NCBI RefSeq assembly: GCF_019599275.1
Contig: NZ_JAHZTD010000007.1
Coordinates: 1 to 64,000 of the forward strand
From: Hymenobacter sp. HSC-4F20
GTDB taxonomy: Bacteria; Bacteroidota; Bacteroidia; Cytophagales; Hymenobacteraceae
Reading direction: 5' to 3'
DNA length: 64,000 bases
Shown: positions 25,421 to 35,300 of the stretch, in pieces
Numbering within the stretch: the first letter of the stretch is position 1
How the letters are laid out: each line of letters begins with the position of its first letter
Program-made: the position numbers and the translations under genes
The notes under the pieces: generated by a model
What the model saw: the letters and a program-made list of their open reading frames with translations, nothing else
The model's database searches: none
Told to the model about the DNA's origin: nothing

Positions 25421-26839
25421 ATGAACCGCCGACTATTCCTTCAGGGCCTCACGCTGCTTTCGGGCGGCGCGCTGCTGCAACCTGCTTCGCTGCTGGCTGC
25501 GGGCCCCAGCTTCCCGGTGGTGCGCCCTGCGGCGGTAAAACGGCGGTTTCGGAGCCGCTCCGTAGAGGCGGCCATCCAGGAGTTCCAAAAAAAGGTGCCT
25601 GATCCGGAGCTCGGCTGGCTGTTTGCCAACTGCTTTCCCAGCACCCTGGATACCACCGTTACCTACACCCTGCGCGAGGGGCGCCCCGATACCTACGTCA
25701 TCACCGGCGACATTGACGCCATGTGGCTGCGCGACTCCTCGGCGCAGGTGTGGCCCTACCTGCAGTTTGTCGGGAAGGATGCGGAGCTGCGGCAGCTGGT
25801 GGCCGGCGTCATTAACCGCCAGACGCGCTGCATTCTGAAAGACCCCTACGCCAATGCGTTCTACGGCGACGAGACGAGGGCAGGGGAGTGGAAGTCGGAC
25901 CTGACCGCCATGCAGCCTGGTGTGCACGAGCGGAAGTGGGAAATAGACTCGCTCTGCTACCCCATCCGGCTGGCCTATCACTATTGGAAAATCACCCGCG
26001 ACGCTACCCCATTTGATGCGGCCTGGCAGCAATCCATCCGGATGGTGCTGCAAACCTTCCGCGAGCAGCAGCGCAAAACCAGCCTGGGGCCCTACAAGTT
26101 CCAGCGGGAAACCGCCAAGGCCACCGATACCCAGCCCATGGATGGCTACGGCTACCCCGTACGCCCGGTGGGCCTGATTTGCTCGGCCTTCCGCCCCAGC
26201 GACGATGCCACGCTCTACTCCTTTCTGGTGCCCAGCAACTTTTTTGCCGTGGTAAGCCTGCGCCAGGCTTCTGAGATGATAACCCAGCTAACCCAGGACG
26301 CTACCACGGCGCGGGAACTTACTGCCCTGGCCGACGAAGTGGAAGCCGCCCTGCGCCAGTACGCCATCGTCGACCACCCGAAGCACGGCCGCCTGTACGC
26401 CTACGAAGTGGATGGCTTCGGCAGCCAGGTGCTGATGGACGACGCCAACGTGCCCAGCCTACTGGCCCTGCCCTACCTGGGGGCCGTACTGGCCACCGAC
26501 CCCATCTACCAGAACACGCGGCGGTTTCTGTTGTCCGACAACAACCCGTTCTTTTTCACAGGCCGGGCCGCCGAAGGCATTGGGGGCCCCCACGTGGGCC
26601 AGGACATGATCTGGCCCCTTGCCATTACCATGCGCGGGCTCACCAGCACCAGCGACGCCGAAATTCGGGCCTGCGTGCACAGCCTGCGCGCTACCCACGC
26701 CGGTACAGGCTACATGCACGAAGCCTTTCACAAGGATGACCCCACCAAGTTCACGCGGGCTTGGTTTGCCTGGGCCAACACCCTCTTCGGCGAATTTCTC
26801 TGGAAAATCTACCAGCAGAAGCCCCAGCTGCTCGTGTAA
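25421..26839 (+). CDS. GH125 exo-alpha-1,6-mannosidase, Tat-exported
   Basis: The 472-residue protein begins MNRRLFLQGLTLLSGGALLQ, a twin-arginine-like signal (start at 25421; the longer upstream frame is rejected). Family GH125 is shown by GDIDAMWLRDSSAQVWPYL, PGVHERKWEIDSLCYPIRL, GRAAEGIGGPHVG and GYMHEAFHKDDPTKFTRAWF. The family is an inverting, metal-independent (alpha/alpha)6-barrel mannosidase that removes alpha-1,6-linked mannose. It complements GH92 in dismantling the trimannosyl core. The gene follows GH92 by 151 bases, a gap with a G/C-rich inverted motif but no sure riboswitch. It ends the rightward mannosidase run. Confidence 0.95.
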   Translation: MNRRLFLQGLTLLSGGALLQPASLLAAGPSFPVVRPAAVKRRFRSRSVEAAIQEFQKKVPDPELGWLFANCFPSTLDTTVTYTLREGRPDTYVITGDIDAMWLRDSSAQVWPYLQFVGKDAELRQLVAGVINRQTRCILKDPYANAFYGDETRAGEWKSDLTAMQPGVHERKWEIDSLCYPIRLAYHYWKITRDATPFDAAWQQSIRMVLQTFREQQRKTSLGPYKFQRETAKATDTQPMDGYGYPVRPVGLICSAFRPSDDATLYSFLVPSNFFAVVSLRQASEMITQLTQDATTARELTALADEVEAALRQYAIVDHPKHGRLYAYEVDGFGSQVLMDDANVPSLLALPYLGAVLATDPIYQNTRRFLLSDNNPFFFTGRAAEGIGGPHVGQDMIWPLAITMRGLTSTSDAEIRACVHSLRATHAGTGYMHEAFHKDDPTKFTRAWFAWANTLFGEFLWKIYQQKPQLLV

Positions 26840-26984
26840 GCGACGCAGAAAGCACCGGCCCGGCAAGCATGCCCGCCAACAAGCGCCGCCAACAGCCTGC
26901 GTAGACGACGACACAGAGCCGTTAGGCTACACCCCTTCGTCAGCACCCGGGCGGCCTGGGAGTCCGTTCCATTAATTCGGGTGG

Positions 26985-27323
26985 CTACTTTTCCTCCTTC
27001 AGGCCAATGGAGTCGTAGATTACAACTTTCTCCCAGCACGAAGCATACGCGTTCCGAAACTCATCGTGGGTGGGGTGCCGCTGATACCGTTCTTCCTCCT
27101 CGGCACTGTCGAAGAAGCACAGCCAGGAGTAAGTATACGTTCGTTCAATAACGTCGCGGGTAGTCTGAGCGGGCGTGCCAATGTGCGCCAGCTTAATCGA
27201 GGGAATAGTTTTGAGCATAGTCAGCCCTTCTAGTAATCTGGCTTTTTCCTCTGCGCTGGCGTTGGCCGGGGTGTAAAACAGCACGTGGTGCACAAAGCAT
27301 TCAGGTGAAAAGGGCGCGCTCAT
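26985..27323 (-). CDS. Dabb-family (stress-responsive alpha/beta barrel) protein
   Basis: The 112-residue cytoplasmic protein carries one Dabb domain. An opening strand FVHHVLFYTPANASAEEKAR is followed by a helix, IPSIKLAHIGTPA, a strand YTYSWLCFFDSAEEEERYQR and HPTHDEFRNAY near the end. The VHHV...F start and the H-P-x-H motif are the usual marks. Dabb proteins form dimeric ferredoxin-like barrels of mostly unknown function, and many sit in sugar-catabolic clusters of Bacteroidota. It is transcribed leftward, convergent with GH125. Confidence 0.88.
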   Translation of the reverse strand: MSAPFSPECFVHHVLFYTPANASAEEKARLLEGLTMLKTIPSIKLAHIGTPAQTTRDVIERTYTYSWLCFFDSAEEEERYQRHPTHDEFRNAYASCWEKVVIYDSIGLKEEK

Positions 27324-27516
27324 AAGTTCCGGCTGATGTTGGTTGTAGCTAGTTCGTTATTTTAAGGGAAAGACGTAGCACCTGTTTCCCCACTGAAGGC
27401 GCGCAGGCTATACCTTACCCTTTACCTCTATTACGTGTAGGCGAATTGGCCCGCCTACCTTTTTCAGTGCCAGCCAGGCTCCGGCGTAGCGCCAAAGCAG
27501 CTAATCAGGCGGATGA

Positions 27517-28590
27517 TTATATGTAGTACTGCAGGTTTTCCTTGGTAATGATGTCCAGGGGCAGATACGTAACCGGGGCAATTTCCTTCTTGAAAATCAG
27601 CTGGTCAGCCAAGGCGCAAATTCCCCGGTAGCCTTGCTGCTTCGGGTTCTGATTGATGAGAAAATCAATGATTCCTTCCCGCAGGAAATGCCTATTTCGC
27701 TCCAGCAGATCGTAGCCTACCAGCCGGATGTCCTCGCGGTGATAGGCCTGTAGGTAGGGGGCAATTTCGTACGCTTTGGAGGTGCTCACAAATATTCCTT
27801 TCAGGCGGGGCCCTTCTTCATCCAGCAGCTGGTTCAGCTGCCGGGCAAACGCGGGCTCGGCGGGGCTGGGCAGCGCAATGCTTCGCACTTTATACGCCGG
27901 GCCTGGGCTCCCGCGTTCTGCTGCCCGCTGCGCGAAATAATCCCGGAAACCTTGTTCCTTTTGCGTCACGTGGAGGGAGTTGGCCAAATCCTCGGCAATA
28001 TGCGCCACCAGAAAAGTCCCGCCCTCGGCCTGCCCGAGCTGCGCCAGCTTGCCCGCCAGAAAACCACTCTGATAGGAGTCCTGGCCCACGTAGCTCAGGT
28101 AGGGCAGCTCGGCAATGTGGGTGTTGAACAGCACATAAGGAATACGCCCCTGCTGCCAGCGCTGAAAAAAGGCCAGGGACTCCCGGTAAAACAGCGGCGC
28201 AATCAAAATGCCGTCGGGACGGGCCGCAGTAGCCTGGCCAGCCTGCTCCAGGAAGGAGTTTACCTGGCCCAGGTCATAAGGATACATGCTCAGCGTCACT
28301 CTGTAAGGCTTTAGCTCCCGCGCGGCCTGTTCGATGCCCTCCCAGGGGGCTTGCCAGTACGGGTCCAGGGTAGGGTCGGGCTGGATGGCCGCCAGCTGGT
28401 AGCTACGGTTGGCCCCGAGGGTGCGCGCCATCAGGTTCGGCTCGTAGGCCAACTCCTCCATCATGAGCAGCACCTTCTGGCGCACCGGCTCCGATACCCG
28501 GCCCCGGTTGTGTAATACCCGGTCAACGGTTCCTACCGAAACGTTTGCCTTTAGCGCAATATCCTTGAGCCGCACCGCTTTGTTACCCAT
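27517..28590 (-). CDS. LacI-family transcriptional regulator
   Basis: The 357-residue regulator has an N-terminal LacI helix-turn-helix with hinge helix (VRLKDIALKANVSVGTVDRV, then LHNRGRVSEPVRQKV) and a periplasmic-binding-protein-like ligand domain. The ligand domain resembles that of sugar-sensing regulators (DGILIAPLFYRESLAFFQRW, then LVGYDLLERNRHFLREGIID). I choose the start at 28590 (MGNKAVRL), which directly precedes the helix-turn-helix. It is divergent from the NagB/PIG-L gene, and the 614-base gap holds a palindrome and hairpin that are candidate operators. It most likely controls the surrounding N-glycan cluster in response to a released sugar or sugar phosphate. Confidence 0.94.
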   Translation of the reverse strand: MGNKAVRLKDIALKANVSVGTVDRVLHNRGRVSEPVRQKVLLMMEELAYEPNLMARTLGANRSYQLAAIQPDPTLDPYWQAPWEGIEQAARELKPYRVTLSMYPYDLGQVNSFLEQAGQATAARPDGILIAPLFYRESLAFFQRWQQGRIPYVLFNTHIAELPYLSYVGQDSYQSGFLAGKLAQLGQAEGGTFLVAHIAEDLANSLHVTQKEQGFRDYFAQRAAERGSPGPAYKVRSIALPSPAEPAFARQLNQLLDEEGPRLKGIFVSTSKAYEIAPYLQAYHREDIRLVGYDLLERNRHFLREGIIDFLINQNPKQQGYRGICALADQLIFKKEIAPVTYLPLDIITKENLQYYI

Positions 28591-28890
28591 ACCGATAGTG
28601 TTTAGCATCCCTGGGGAAGGGACCCCCGAGCTGAAATCGAAAGTCAGCAAGGCATACGAAAGCCAGCGGCAGGCGTCTTGGTGCGAGGGCAGGCGCTATC
28701 ATCCCGCCAGCCCACCGGGGCCTCCCTGCTGCTGTTGTCTGCCGGAAAGTATGCCGCCTGCGGCCCTACCTGCCAGGAGCCCTAGGCTACTTCAATATAC
28801 ACGAAGTCCGGTTCCCGGCCATACTATATACGTCTACTTTCATCCTTTATTTGTCCTAAGCCCTGGTTATGCCAGCACCTAAGGGCCTAG

Positions 28891-28953
28891 CCCTGGCTGC
28901 GGTGCGTGCGTGCGCGCGCACACCGCAGCCAGGGAATTTGCGTGTGCGCACAC
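28891..28953. promoter_or_regulatory. Hairpin and GTGTGCGCACAC palindrome, candidate LacI-type operator
   Basis: Arms 28891-28904 (CCCTGGCTGCGGTG) and 28921-28934 are perfectly complementary across 16 bases of alternating purine-pyrimidine sequence. Eight bases further on is the perfect 12-bp palindrome GTGTGCGCACAC (28942-28953). It precedes a candidate promoter. Its symmetric form with a central CG suits a LacI-family operator. No T-run follows the hairpin, so it is not an ordinary terminator. Confidence 0.5.
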
Positions 28954-28970
28954 ATTTATATTATAAATAG

Positions 28971-29002
28971 CTTGACTTATAAATTGTATACCGCTATGTT
29001 TA
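28971..29002 (+). promoter_or_regulatory. Candidate Bacteroidota housekeeping promoter for the NagB gene
   Basis: CTTG (28971-28974) and TATGTTTA (28995-29002) are 20 bases apart. This resembles the Bacteroidota consensus TTTG...TAnnTTTG with 19-21 bases between the boxes. It lies 18 bases after the palindrome at 28942-28953 in an AT-rich island and would give a leader of nearly 200 bases. Confidence 0.45.
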
Positions 29003-29204
29003 AGACATATAGCCGCTAAAGATTCGAAAAGTTCAATTGCGGTAGTAGCCCCTGCGACGGGCAGAAGAGTGCCCGCCCCACGTTGCACCACGCGTTGCTT
29101 AAGCCCGGTTCCGGCCCTGCTCCTTACCCCGACCGGTGCGTTGGCCGCCCGTAGTTTCCCCGCCATATTCTTGCTTCTTCACCGTTTCTCTTCGCCAGAC
29201 AGCT

Positions 29205-31121
29205 ATGGAAGTATTGAGCTACCCCGAAACCACTTACGAAAAGCTGCCAGTCACTATCTGCGAGCAGGCTCAGGAGGGCGCAGTGCAGATTGCCCACGAA
29301 ATTGCGGCCCTTATCCGGCGCAAGCAGCAAAAGGGCAAGCCGGCAGTTCTGGGCCTGGCCACGGGCTCCTCGCCGATTGGCGTGTACCAGGAGCTGATCC
29401 GCCTGCACCGGGAAGAAGGCCTGAGCTTTCACAACGTCATCACCTTTAACCTGGATGAGTACTACCCCATTCAGCCGGATGCGCTGCAGAGCTACGTCTA
29501 CTTCATGCACGAGCAGCTGTTCAACCACATTGATATCCGGCCCGAAAATGTGCACATCCCCGACGGCACCCTCCCCATCGAGCGGATAAAGGAGTATTGC
29601 CAGGCCTACGAAAAGCAGATTGAGGACGCGGGCGGGCTGGATTTGCAGCTACTCGGCATCGGGCGCACCGGGCACATCGGCTTCAATGAGCCAGGCTCGG
29701 GCCTTACTTCCACCACCCGGCTGGTAAAGCTGGATGCGCTGACAATTACGGACGCGGCCAAAGACTTTATTAAGGAAGAATACGTGCCCCTGCGGGCCCT
29801 AACGATGGGGGTAGGCACCATCATGAAAGCCCGCCGCATCATTCTAATGGCCTGGGGTGAAGGCAAGGCCAAGATCTTGCAGCAAACCGTAGAAGGCCGG
29901 GTGTCGGAGGAGGTGCCGGCCTCGTTTCTGCAGCAGCACCCCCACGTGCAGGTAGTCGTAGACCAGTGGGCAGCCCTGGAACTGACGCGCATCAAGACGC
30001 CCTGGCTGGTGGGCATGTGCACCTGGGACGACGCCCTGATCCGGCGGGCGGTTATCTGGCTGAGCCTGAAAATGCACAAGCCCATTCTGAAGCTGACGGA
30101 TGAGGATTACAAGGATGGCAGCCTGAGTGACCTATTGGTAGAGGCGGGCAATGCCTACAACCTGAACATCAAGGTGTTCAACGCCATTCAGCACACCATT
30201 ACCGGCTGGCCGGGCGGCAAGCCCAACTCCAACGATGCCCAGCGTCCGGAACGGGCCTTGCCGGCCCTGAAAACCTCCCTGATTTTCAGCCCCCACCCCG
30301 ATGACGACGTTATTTCTATGGGCGGTACCCTGCTGCGCCTCGTCGACCAGGGCCACGACGTGCACGTGGCCTACCAGACCTCGGGCAACATTGCCGTGTT
30401 CGACGACGATGCCCGGCGCTACGCCGATTTTGCCTATGATTTCGCGGTTCGGCTGAACGCCGACGTGGACCGAATGCGGCGCGAGCGGGCGGAAGTGGTG
30501 GAGTTTCTGCGGAGTAAAAAGCTGGGGGAGGAAGACAGCCCGCTGGTGCAAAACATCAAGGCCCTGATTCGCAAGGGGGAAGCCGAGGCCGCCTGCCGCT
30601 TTTGCGGGGTAAAAGAGCCAAACGTGCACTTCATGAACATGCCGTTCTATGAAACGGGCCAGGTGAAAAAGAACCCATTGGGAGAAGCCGACATCCAGGC
30701 CGTGGTGGATATTCTGCAGCAAATCAGACCCCACCAGATTTTTGCGGCCGGCGACCTGCGCGACCCGCACGGCACCCACCGGGTGTGCCTGGACGCCATC
30801 TTCGCGGCCCTGGCCCGGCTAAAGGGCCGCGAAGCCTGGGTGGAGGACTGCTACCTCTGGCTGTACCGCGGAGCTTGGCAGGAATGGGACGTGGAAGAAA
30901 TTGAAATGGCCGTGCCCATCAGCCCGGAAGAGCTGCTGCGCAAGCGCAAAGCCATCTTCAAGCATCAGTCGCAGAAGGATAGCGCCGTGTTTCCTGGCAA
31001 CGACAAACGCGAGTTCTGGCAGCGGGCCGAAGACCGGAACCACGCTACAGCCCAGCTCTACGACCAGCTGGGCCTGACGGAGTATGAAGCCATTGAGGCC
31101 TTCGTGCGCTACCGGTTTTAG
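29205..31121 (+). CDS. nagB: Glucosamine-6-phosphate deaminase fused to a PIG-L deacetylase domain
   Basis: The 638-residue protein joins two enzymes; the start at 29205 (MEVLSYPET) gives the usual N-terminus. Residues 1-280 are NagB-like: LGLATGSSPIGVYQELIRLH binds phosphate, and Asp84 (FNLDEYY), His157 and Glu162 (GHIGFNEPGS) align with E. coli D72, H143 and E148. The residue equal to E. coli D141 is Thr155 (GRTGH). Residues 355-630 form a PIG-L-type zinc deacetylase (SPHPDDD, His364 and Asp366-368, with DLRDPHGTHRVC later). No NagA gene is in the window, so the fused domain may supply GlcNAc-6-phosphate deacetylation. It leads toward the GH18 and SusCD genes. Confidence 0.9.
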   Translation: MEVLSYPETTYEKLPVTICEQAQEGAVQIAHEIAALIRRKQQKGKPAVLGLATGSSPIGVYQELIRLHREEGLSFHNVITFNLDEYYPIQPDALQSYVYFMHEQLFNHIDIRPENVHIPDGTLPIERIKEYCQAYEKQIEDAGGLDLQLLGIGRTGHIGFNEPGSGLTSTTRLVKLDALTITDAAKDFIKEEYVPLRALTMGVGTIMKARRIILMAWGEGKAKILQQTVEGRVSEEVPASFLQQHPHVQVVVDQWAALELTRIKTPWLVGMCTWDDALIRRAVIWLSLKMHKPILKLTDEDYKDGSLSDLLVEAGNAYNLNIKVFNAIQHTITGWPGGKPNSNDAQRPERALPALKTSLIFSPHPDDDVISMGGTLLRLVDQGHDVHVAYQTSGNIAVFDDDARRYADFAYDFAVRLNADVDRMRRERAEVVEFLRSKKLGEEDSPLVQNIKALIRKGEAEAACRFCGVKEPNVHFMNMPFYETGQVKKNPLGEADIQAVVDILQQIRPHQIFAAGDLRDPHGTHRVCLDAIFAALARLKGREAWVEDCYLWLYRGAWQEWDVEEIEMAVPISPEELLRKRKAIFKHQSQKDSAVFPGNDKREFWQRAEDRNHATAQLYDQLGLTEYEAIEAFVRYRF

Positions 31122-31212
31122 CCGGCGTTTTCGCCCCTGAAAGGCTCCCCAGATCCGCCCCGGGCGCCTGTGACTTCTGCTGGTATTCACTTGGGTAGCA
31201 AACGGCACGCCT

Positions 31213-32148
31213 ATGAAAGTAACCTGTTTACTGCGTTTTGTACTGGTAGCTCTGCTGCTGGGGCCGGCCGGAGCCTGGGCCCAGTTCCGGGTGGTAGGCT
31301 ACGTGCCTTCCTGGCGCGGGGAAGTCAGCGGCGCCCAGCTGCGCCAGCTTACCCACGTCAACTACGCCTTTGTGCAGCCTACCCCCACCGGCGGCCTGGA
31401 GCCCATCCGCAACCCCCAGAAGCTGCGGCAGCTGGTAGCCGCGGCCCACGCGGCCCGGGTGCGGGTGCTGATATCGGTAGGGGGCTGGCACGACGGGGAC
31501 CACAGCGCTTTCGACTCTATTGGAGCCCGCCCAAGCTACCGCCAGGCGCTGACTACCAACCTGCTGCGCTTTGTGGAGGAGTACCAACTGGATGGGGTGG
31601 ATATGGACTGGGAGCACCCTGATTCCACCACGGCTCCCGGCTACGCAGCCCTGATGCAGCAGCTCGACCTAGAGCTGCACGCCCGGGGCAAGCTGCTGAC
31701 GGCAGCCGTGGCCGGGGGCACCTGGGCCGGGCCGGGCATTCTGCCCAGCGTTTTTAAGAATGTTGATTTCCTCAACATCATGGCCTACGACGACACCCCG
31801 CCCGACCACTCTACCTACGCGGCCGCTGAGCAAACCCTGGCTTACTGGAAGGGCCGCGGGCTGCCCACTAGCAAAGCTGTGCTGGGCGTGCCCTTCTACG
31901 GTAAGCCGAGTGGGGAAGCGTTCCGTGTGCTGCTGGCCCGGGGCGCCAGCCCGCAGGCCGACCGGTTTCAGGGGGAGGGCTACAACGGGCTGCCCACCAT
32001 CGTCAGCAAAACCCATCTTGCCCTACGTCAAGCCAGCGGCATCATGATCTGGGAGCTAACCCAGGACGCCGCGGGTAGCAATTCCCTGCTCACGGCCATT
32101 ACCCAGGCTTTAGCCAAGCAACCGGGCCGCTCCTCCAAGAGGCGCTAA
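31213..32148 (+). CDS. Secreted GH18 endo-glycosidase (chitinase / ENGase type)
   Basis: The 311-residue protein has a signal peptide cleaved near AWAQF (about residue 24). The mature part is a single GH18 barrel with the catalytic DxxDxDxE motif LDGVDMDWEHP (acid Glu134) and supporting strands RVLISVGGWH, FLNIMAYDD and GIMIWELTQD. No carbohydrate-binding module is attached. Short GH18 enzymes next to SusCD genes in Bacteroidota often act as endo-beta-N-acetylglucosaminidases on the chitobiose core of N-glycans, and the mannosidase genes here support that. Chitin cleavage is the alternative. It starts 91 bases after nagB and 240 before susC. Confidence 0.93.
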   Translation: MKVTCLLRFVLVALLLGPAGAWAQFRVVGYVPSWRGEVSGAQLRQLTHVNYAFVQPTPTGGLEPIRNPQKLRQLVAAAHAARVRVLISVGGWHDGDHSAFDSIGARPSYRQALTTNLLRFVEEYQLDGVDMDWEHPDSTTAPGYAALMQQLDLELHARGKLLTAAVAGGTWAGPGILPSVFKNVDFLNIMAYDDTPPDHSTYAAAEQTLAYWKGRGLPTSKAVLGVPFYGKPSGEAFRVLLARGASPQADRFQGEGYNGLPTIVSKTHLALRQASGIMIWELTQDAAGSNSLLTAITQALAKQPGRSSKRR

Positions 32149-32388
32149 AAAGGCGCTTAGCTAGGTACAAGGCCCGTCGTGGCAATGTAGTGCACTGATT
32201 GTTACTATGTTGCTATATCGTATTATTGATTAGTTACCTATTGGGCCTGACCGGCGCTACCCACTCTTTCCCCCCCCGGATTCATTTCCCGTTGCCCTGC
32301 TTCTCTTGCTCTGCCTGTCTCCTGCCTTCTTTCGCCTTCGGAGCCTGCTTGCCTTGTCGCTTTTTTTCAACCTTCTACCCGACAGTTT

Positions 32389-35300
32389 ATGAAAAGATTT
32401 ACTAGGCTTACCTGGTTGCTTGTGCTGGGTGCCCCTGGCCTGGCCCAGGCCCAAACTGCACCCGTAACCGGACAAGTAACCGATGGCAAAGGGCAGGCCC
32501 TGCCGGGGGTGACAGTGCTCGTGCGCGGAGCCCAGCAAGGCACCAGCACCGATGCGGAAGGCCGGTTCTCGGTGGAGGCAGCGGAGTCGGCTACGCTGGT
32601 TTTCTCCTCCATTGGCTTCGATCCGCAGACCGTGAGCGTGGGCGGCCAGCGCGTCATCAACGTGACCTTGCGCGAAAGCGCCCAGGTGCTGAATGAGGTA
32701 GTTGTAACGGCCCTGGGGGTAGCACGGGAGCGCAAAGCCCTGGGCTACTCCGTCACGGAAGTGCAGGGCGAGTCGCTGACTCAGGCGCGGGAAACGAACG
32801 TGGCCAACTCCTTGGTAGGCAAAGTGGCCGGGCTGAACGTCAACTCCACATCGGGCGGGCCGGGCTCCTCGAGTAACGTCATCATCCGGGGTGCCTCCAG
32901 CCTGAACCAGACTAACCAGCCGCTCTACGTCATCAACGGGGTGCCGGTGGAAAGCCAGCCCAGCGGCGGCGCGGGCGCTACCATCGGTAACAGCGGCGGC
33001 CAGTACGATAACGCCCCCGACTTCGGCGACCCTATCTCCAACCTCAACCCCGACGATATTGAAAGTATTTCGGTGCTTAAGGGGGCGGCGGCCTCGGCTC
33101 TGTACGGCTACCGGGCCAAGGCCGGCGTTATTCTGATTACCACCAAGAGCGCCAAGGGCAACGACGGCCTGGAGTTCAACAGCAACTACGTGGCCCAGCA
33201 GGTGTTCAACCTCACCGACTGGCAGTACGAGTACGGCCAGGGCGCCAACAACATCAAGCCTACTACGGCCGTCATTGCTGCGCAGGCCGGCAACTCCAGC
33301 TGGGGCGCCCGCCTCGACGGCTCCCAGGTGGTGCAGTTCGATGGCACAACGCGGCCCTACGTGGCCCAGAAAAACAACATTGAGAACTTTTACCGCACGG
33401 GTAGCAGCTTTACCAACACGCTGGCCTTTAACAAAAGCTTCACGGGTGGCTCCGTGCGCCTGTCGGCCAGCAACCTCGACAATAAATCGGTGGTGCCCAA
33501 TTCCCGGCTCGACCGTCAGACGTTCAATTTTGTAGGCACGTTTGACCCCTTCAAACACCTGGTGATTGATGCGCGGGCCAACTACATTCTGGAGCAGGCT
33601 AAGAACCGGCCCATCCTCTCCGACGGGGCCGGCAATGCCAACTTCAACGTTACCTTCCTGCCTACCAGCCTGGACGTGCGCGACCTGAAAGGCCCGAATG
33701 GGAATGGCACTGGGGCCGATGGCAATGAGCTGACTTTCAACACGGGCAACCCCTTCAACACCAACCCTTATTTCGCGGCCAACCAGTTTGTCAACGACAC
33801 CCGGCGCGAGCGGCTGATTTCCTCGCTGTCGGCGCGCTATACCCTGGATAACGGCCTGTTTCTGCAGGGGCGGGCGGGGCGTGACTCTTACACCGACCGC
33901 ATCACCAACGTAACGCCCTCGGGCACAGCCTACCGGCCCACGGGCAGCATCACGGAAATCACCTCCCAGTTCACCGACCTCAACGCCGACGTGCTGGCCG
34001 GCAAGACCTTTACGGTGGGCGAAGCCTTCAGCTTCACGCCTAACCTGGGGGCCAGCTACCGCCGCACCAAGCTGGAGGGCTTCCGTAATTCGGGCGACGA
34101 TTTTGCCGTATTCGGCATCAACGCGCTGGGGAACACTCGCACCCGGACTGTGGCACCCTTATTCAGCGACCTGGAGGTGCAATCAGTGTACGGTTCGCTG
34201 GATTTGTCCTATAAGGAGTTTCTGTTCCTGACTGCCACGGTACGGCGCGACTGGTTTTCCACCCTGGCCACGCCGGGCCTCGATAACGACCTGAGCACCA
34301 CGTACCCAGCTGTCAGTGGCTCCTTTGTATTCTCAGAGCTGTGGAAGCCGGATTTCCTGTCCTTCGGCAAGGTGCGGGCGGGCTACTCTCGGGTAGGTCA
34401 GGCCACGGATCCGTACCGGACGCAGCTGAACTACTCTTTGTCCTCCATTCCGTTGGCGGGTTTTCCCTACGGGGGCCCCTCGGACCCCAACATCCCGAAC
34501 AGCCGCCTAGTAGCCTCGGAAGCTACGGAGGTAGAGGTAGGCACCGAGCTGGCCTTTATTGACAGCCGGGTGCGGGTGGATTTAACTTTCTACAAGAAGA
34601 AATCCTCGAAGGAGATTGTAAACACGCCCGCCTCCATCACCTCGGGCTACTCGGGGGCCGTGCTTAATGCGGGCGAGCTGGAAAACAAGGGCGTGGAACT
34701 GCTGCTGACCGTGACGCCCGTGCGCACGGACAACTTCACCTGGACTTCCTCCTTTAACACGGCCTACAATAAGAGCACGGTGCTTTCCCTGGCGGCTGGG
34801 CAGGAGCAGTCGGTGTACGCTACCTCCCGCTCCGGCGTGGGCTTCGTGGGGCAGCTGGTGGGTAAGCCGTTCGGGCAAATTCTGGCCTACGACTACCAGC
34901 GCGACGCGGAGGGCAACATTGTGCTGACAACCAACGGCGTACCGGCCCGCGGCAACCTGACGTCCTTCGGCACCGCCTTCCACCCCTGGACCGGCGGCTG
35001 GAGCAACGACTTCACCTACAAGCGCCTGAGCCTGGGCGTGCTGATTGATGGGAAGTTTGGGGCCAAGATCTTCTCGGCCACCGATTACTACGCTACCATC
35101 TTCGGCCTGCACAAGCAAACCCTGGTAAACCGGGAAGGCACCTTCGGCCCCAGCAACCTGGATGCGGCCACCTACTACAGCACCCAGGCCAACAACGTTT
35201 CCAGCCAGTTTGTGCAGGATGCCGGTTTCATTAAGCTGCGGCAGGTAACGCTGGGCTACTCGTTTGGCAACTCGCTGCTGGGCGGCAAAATCCAGCGGCT

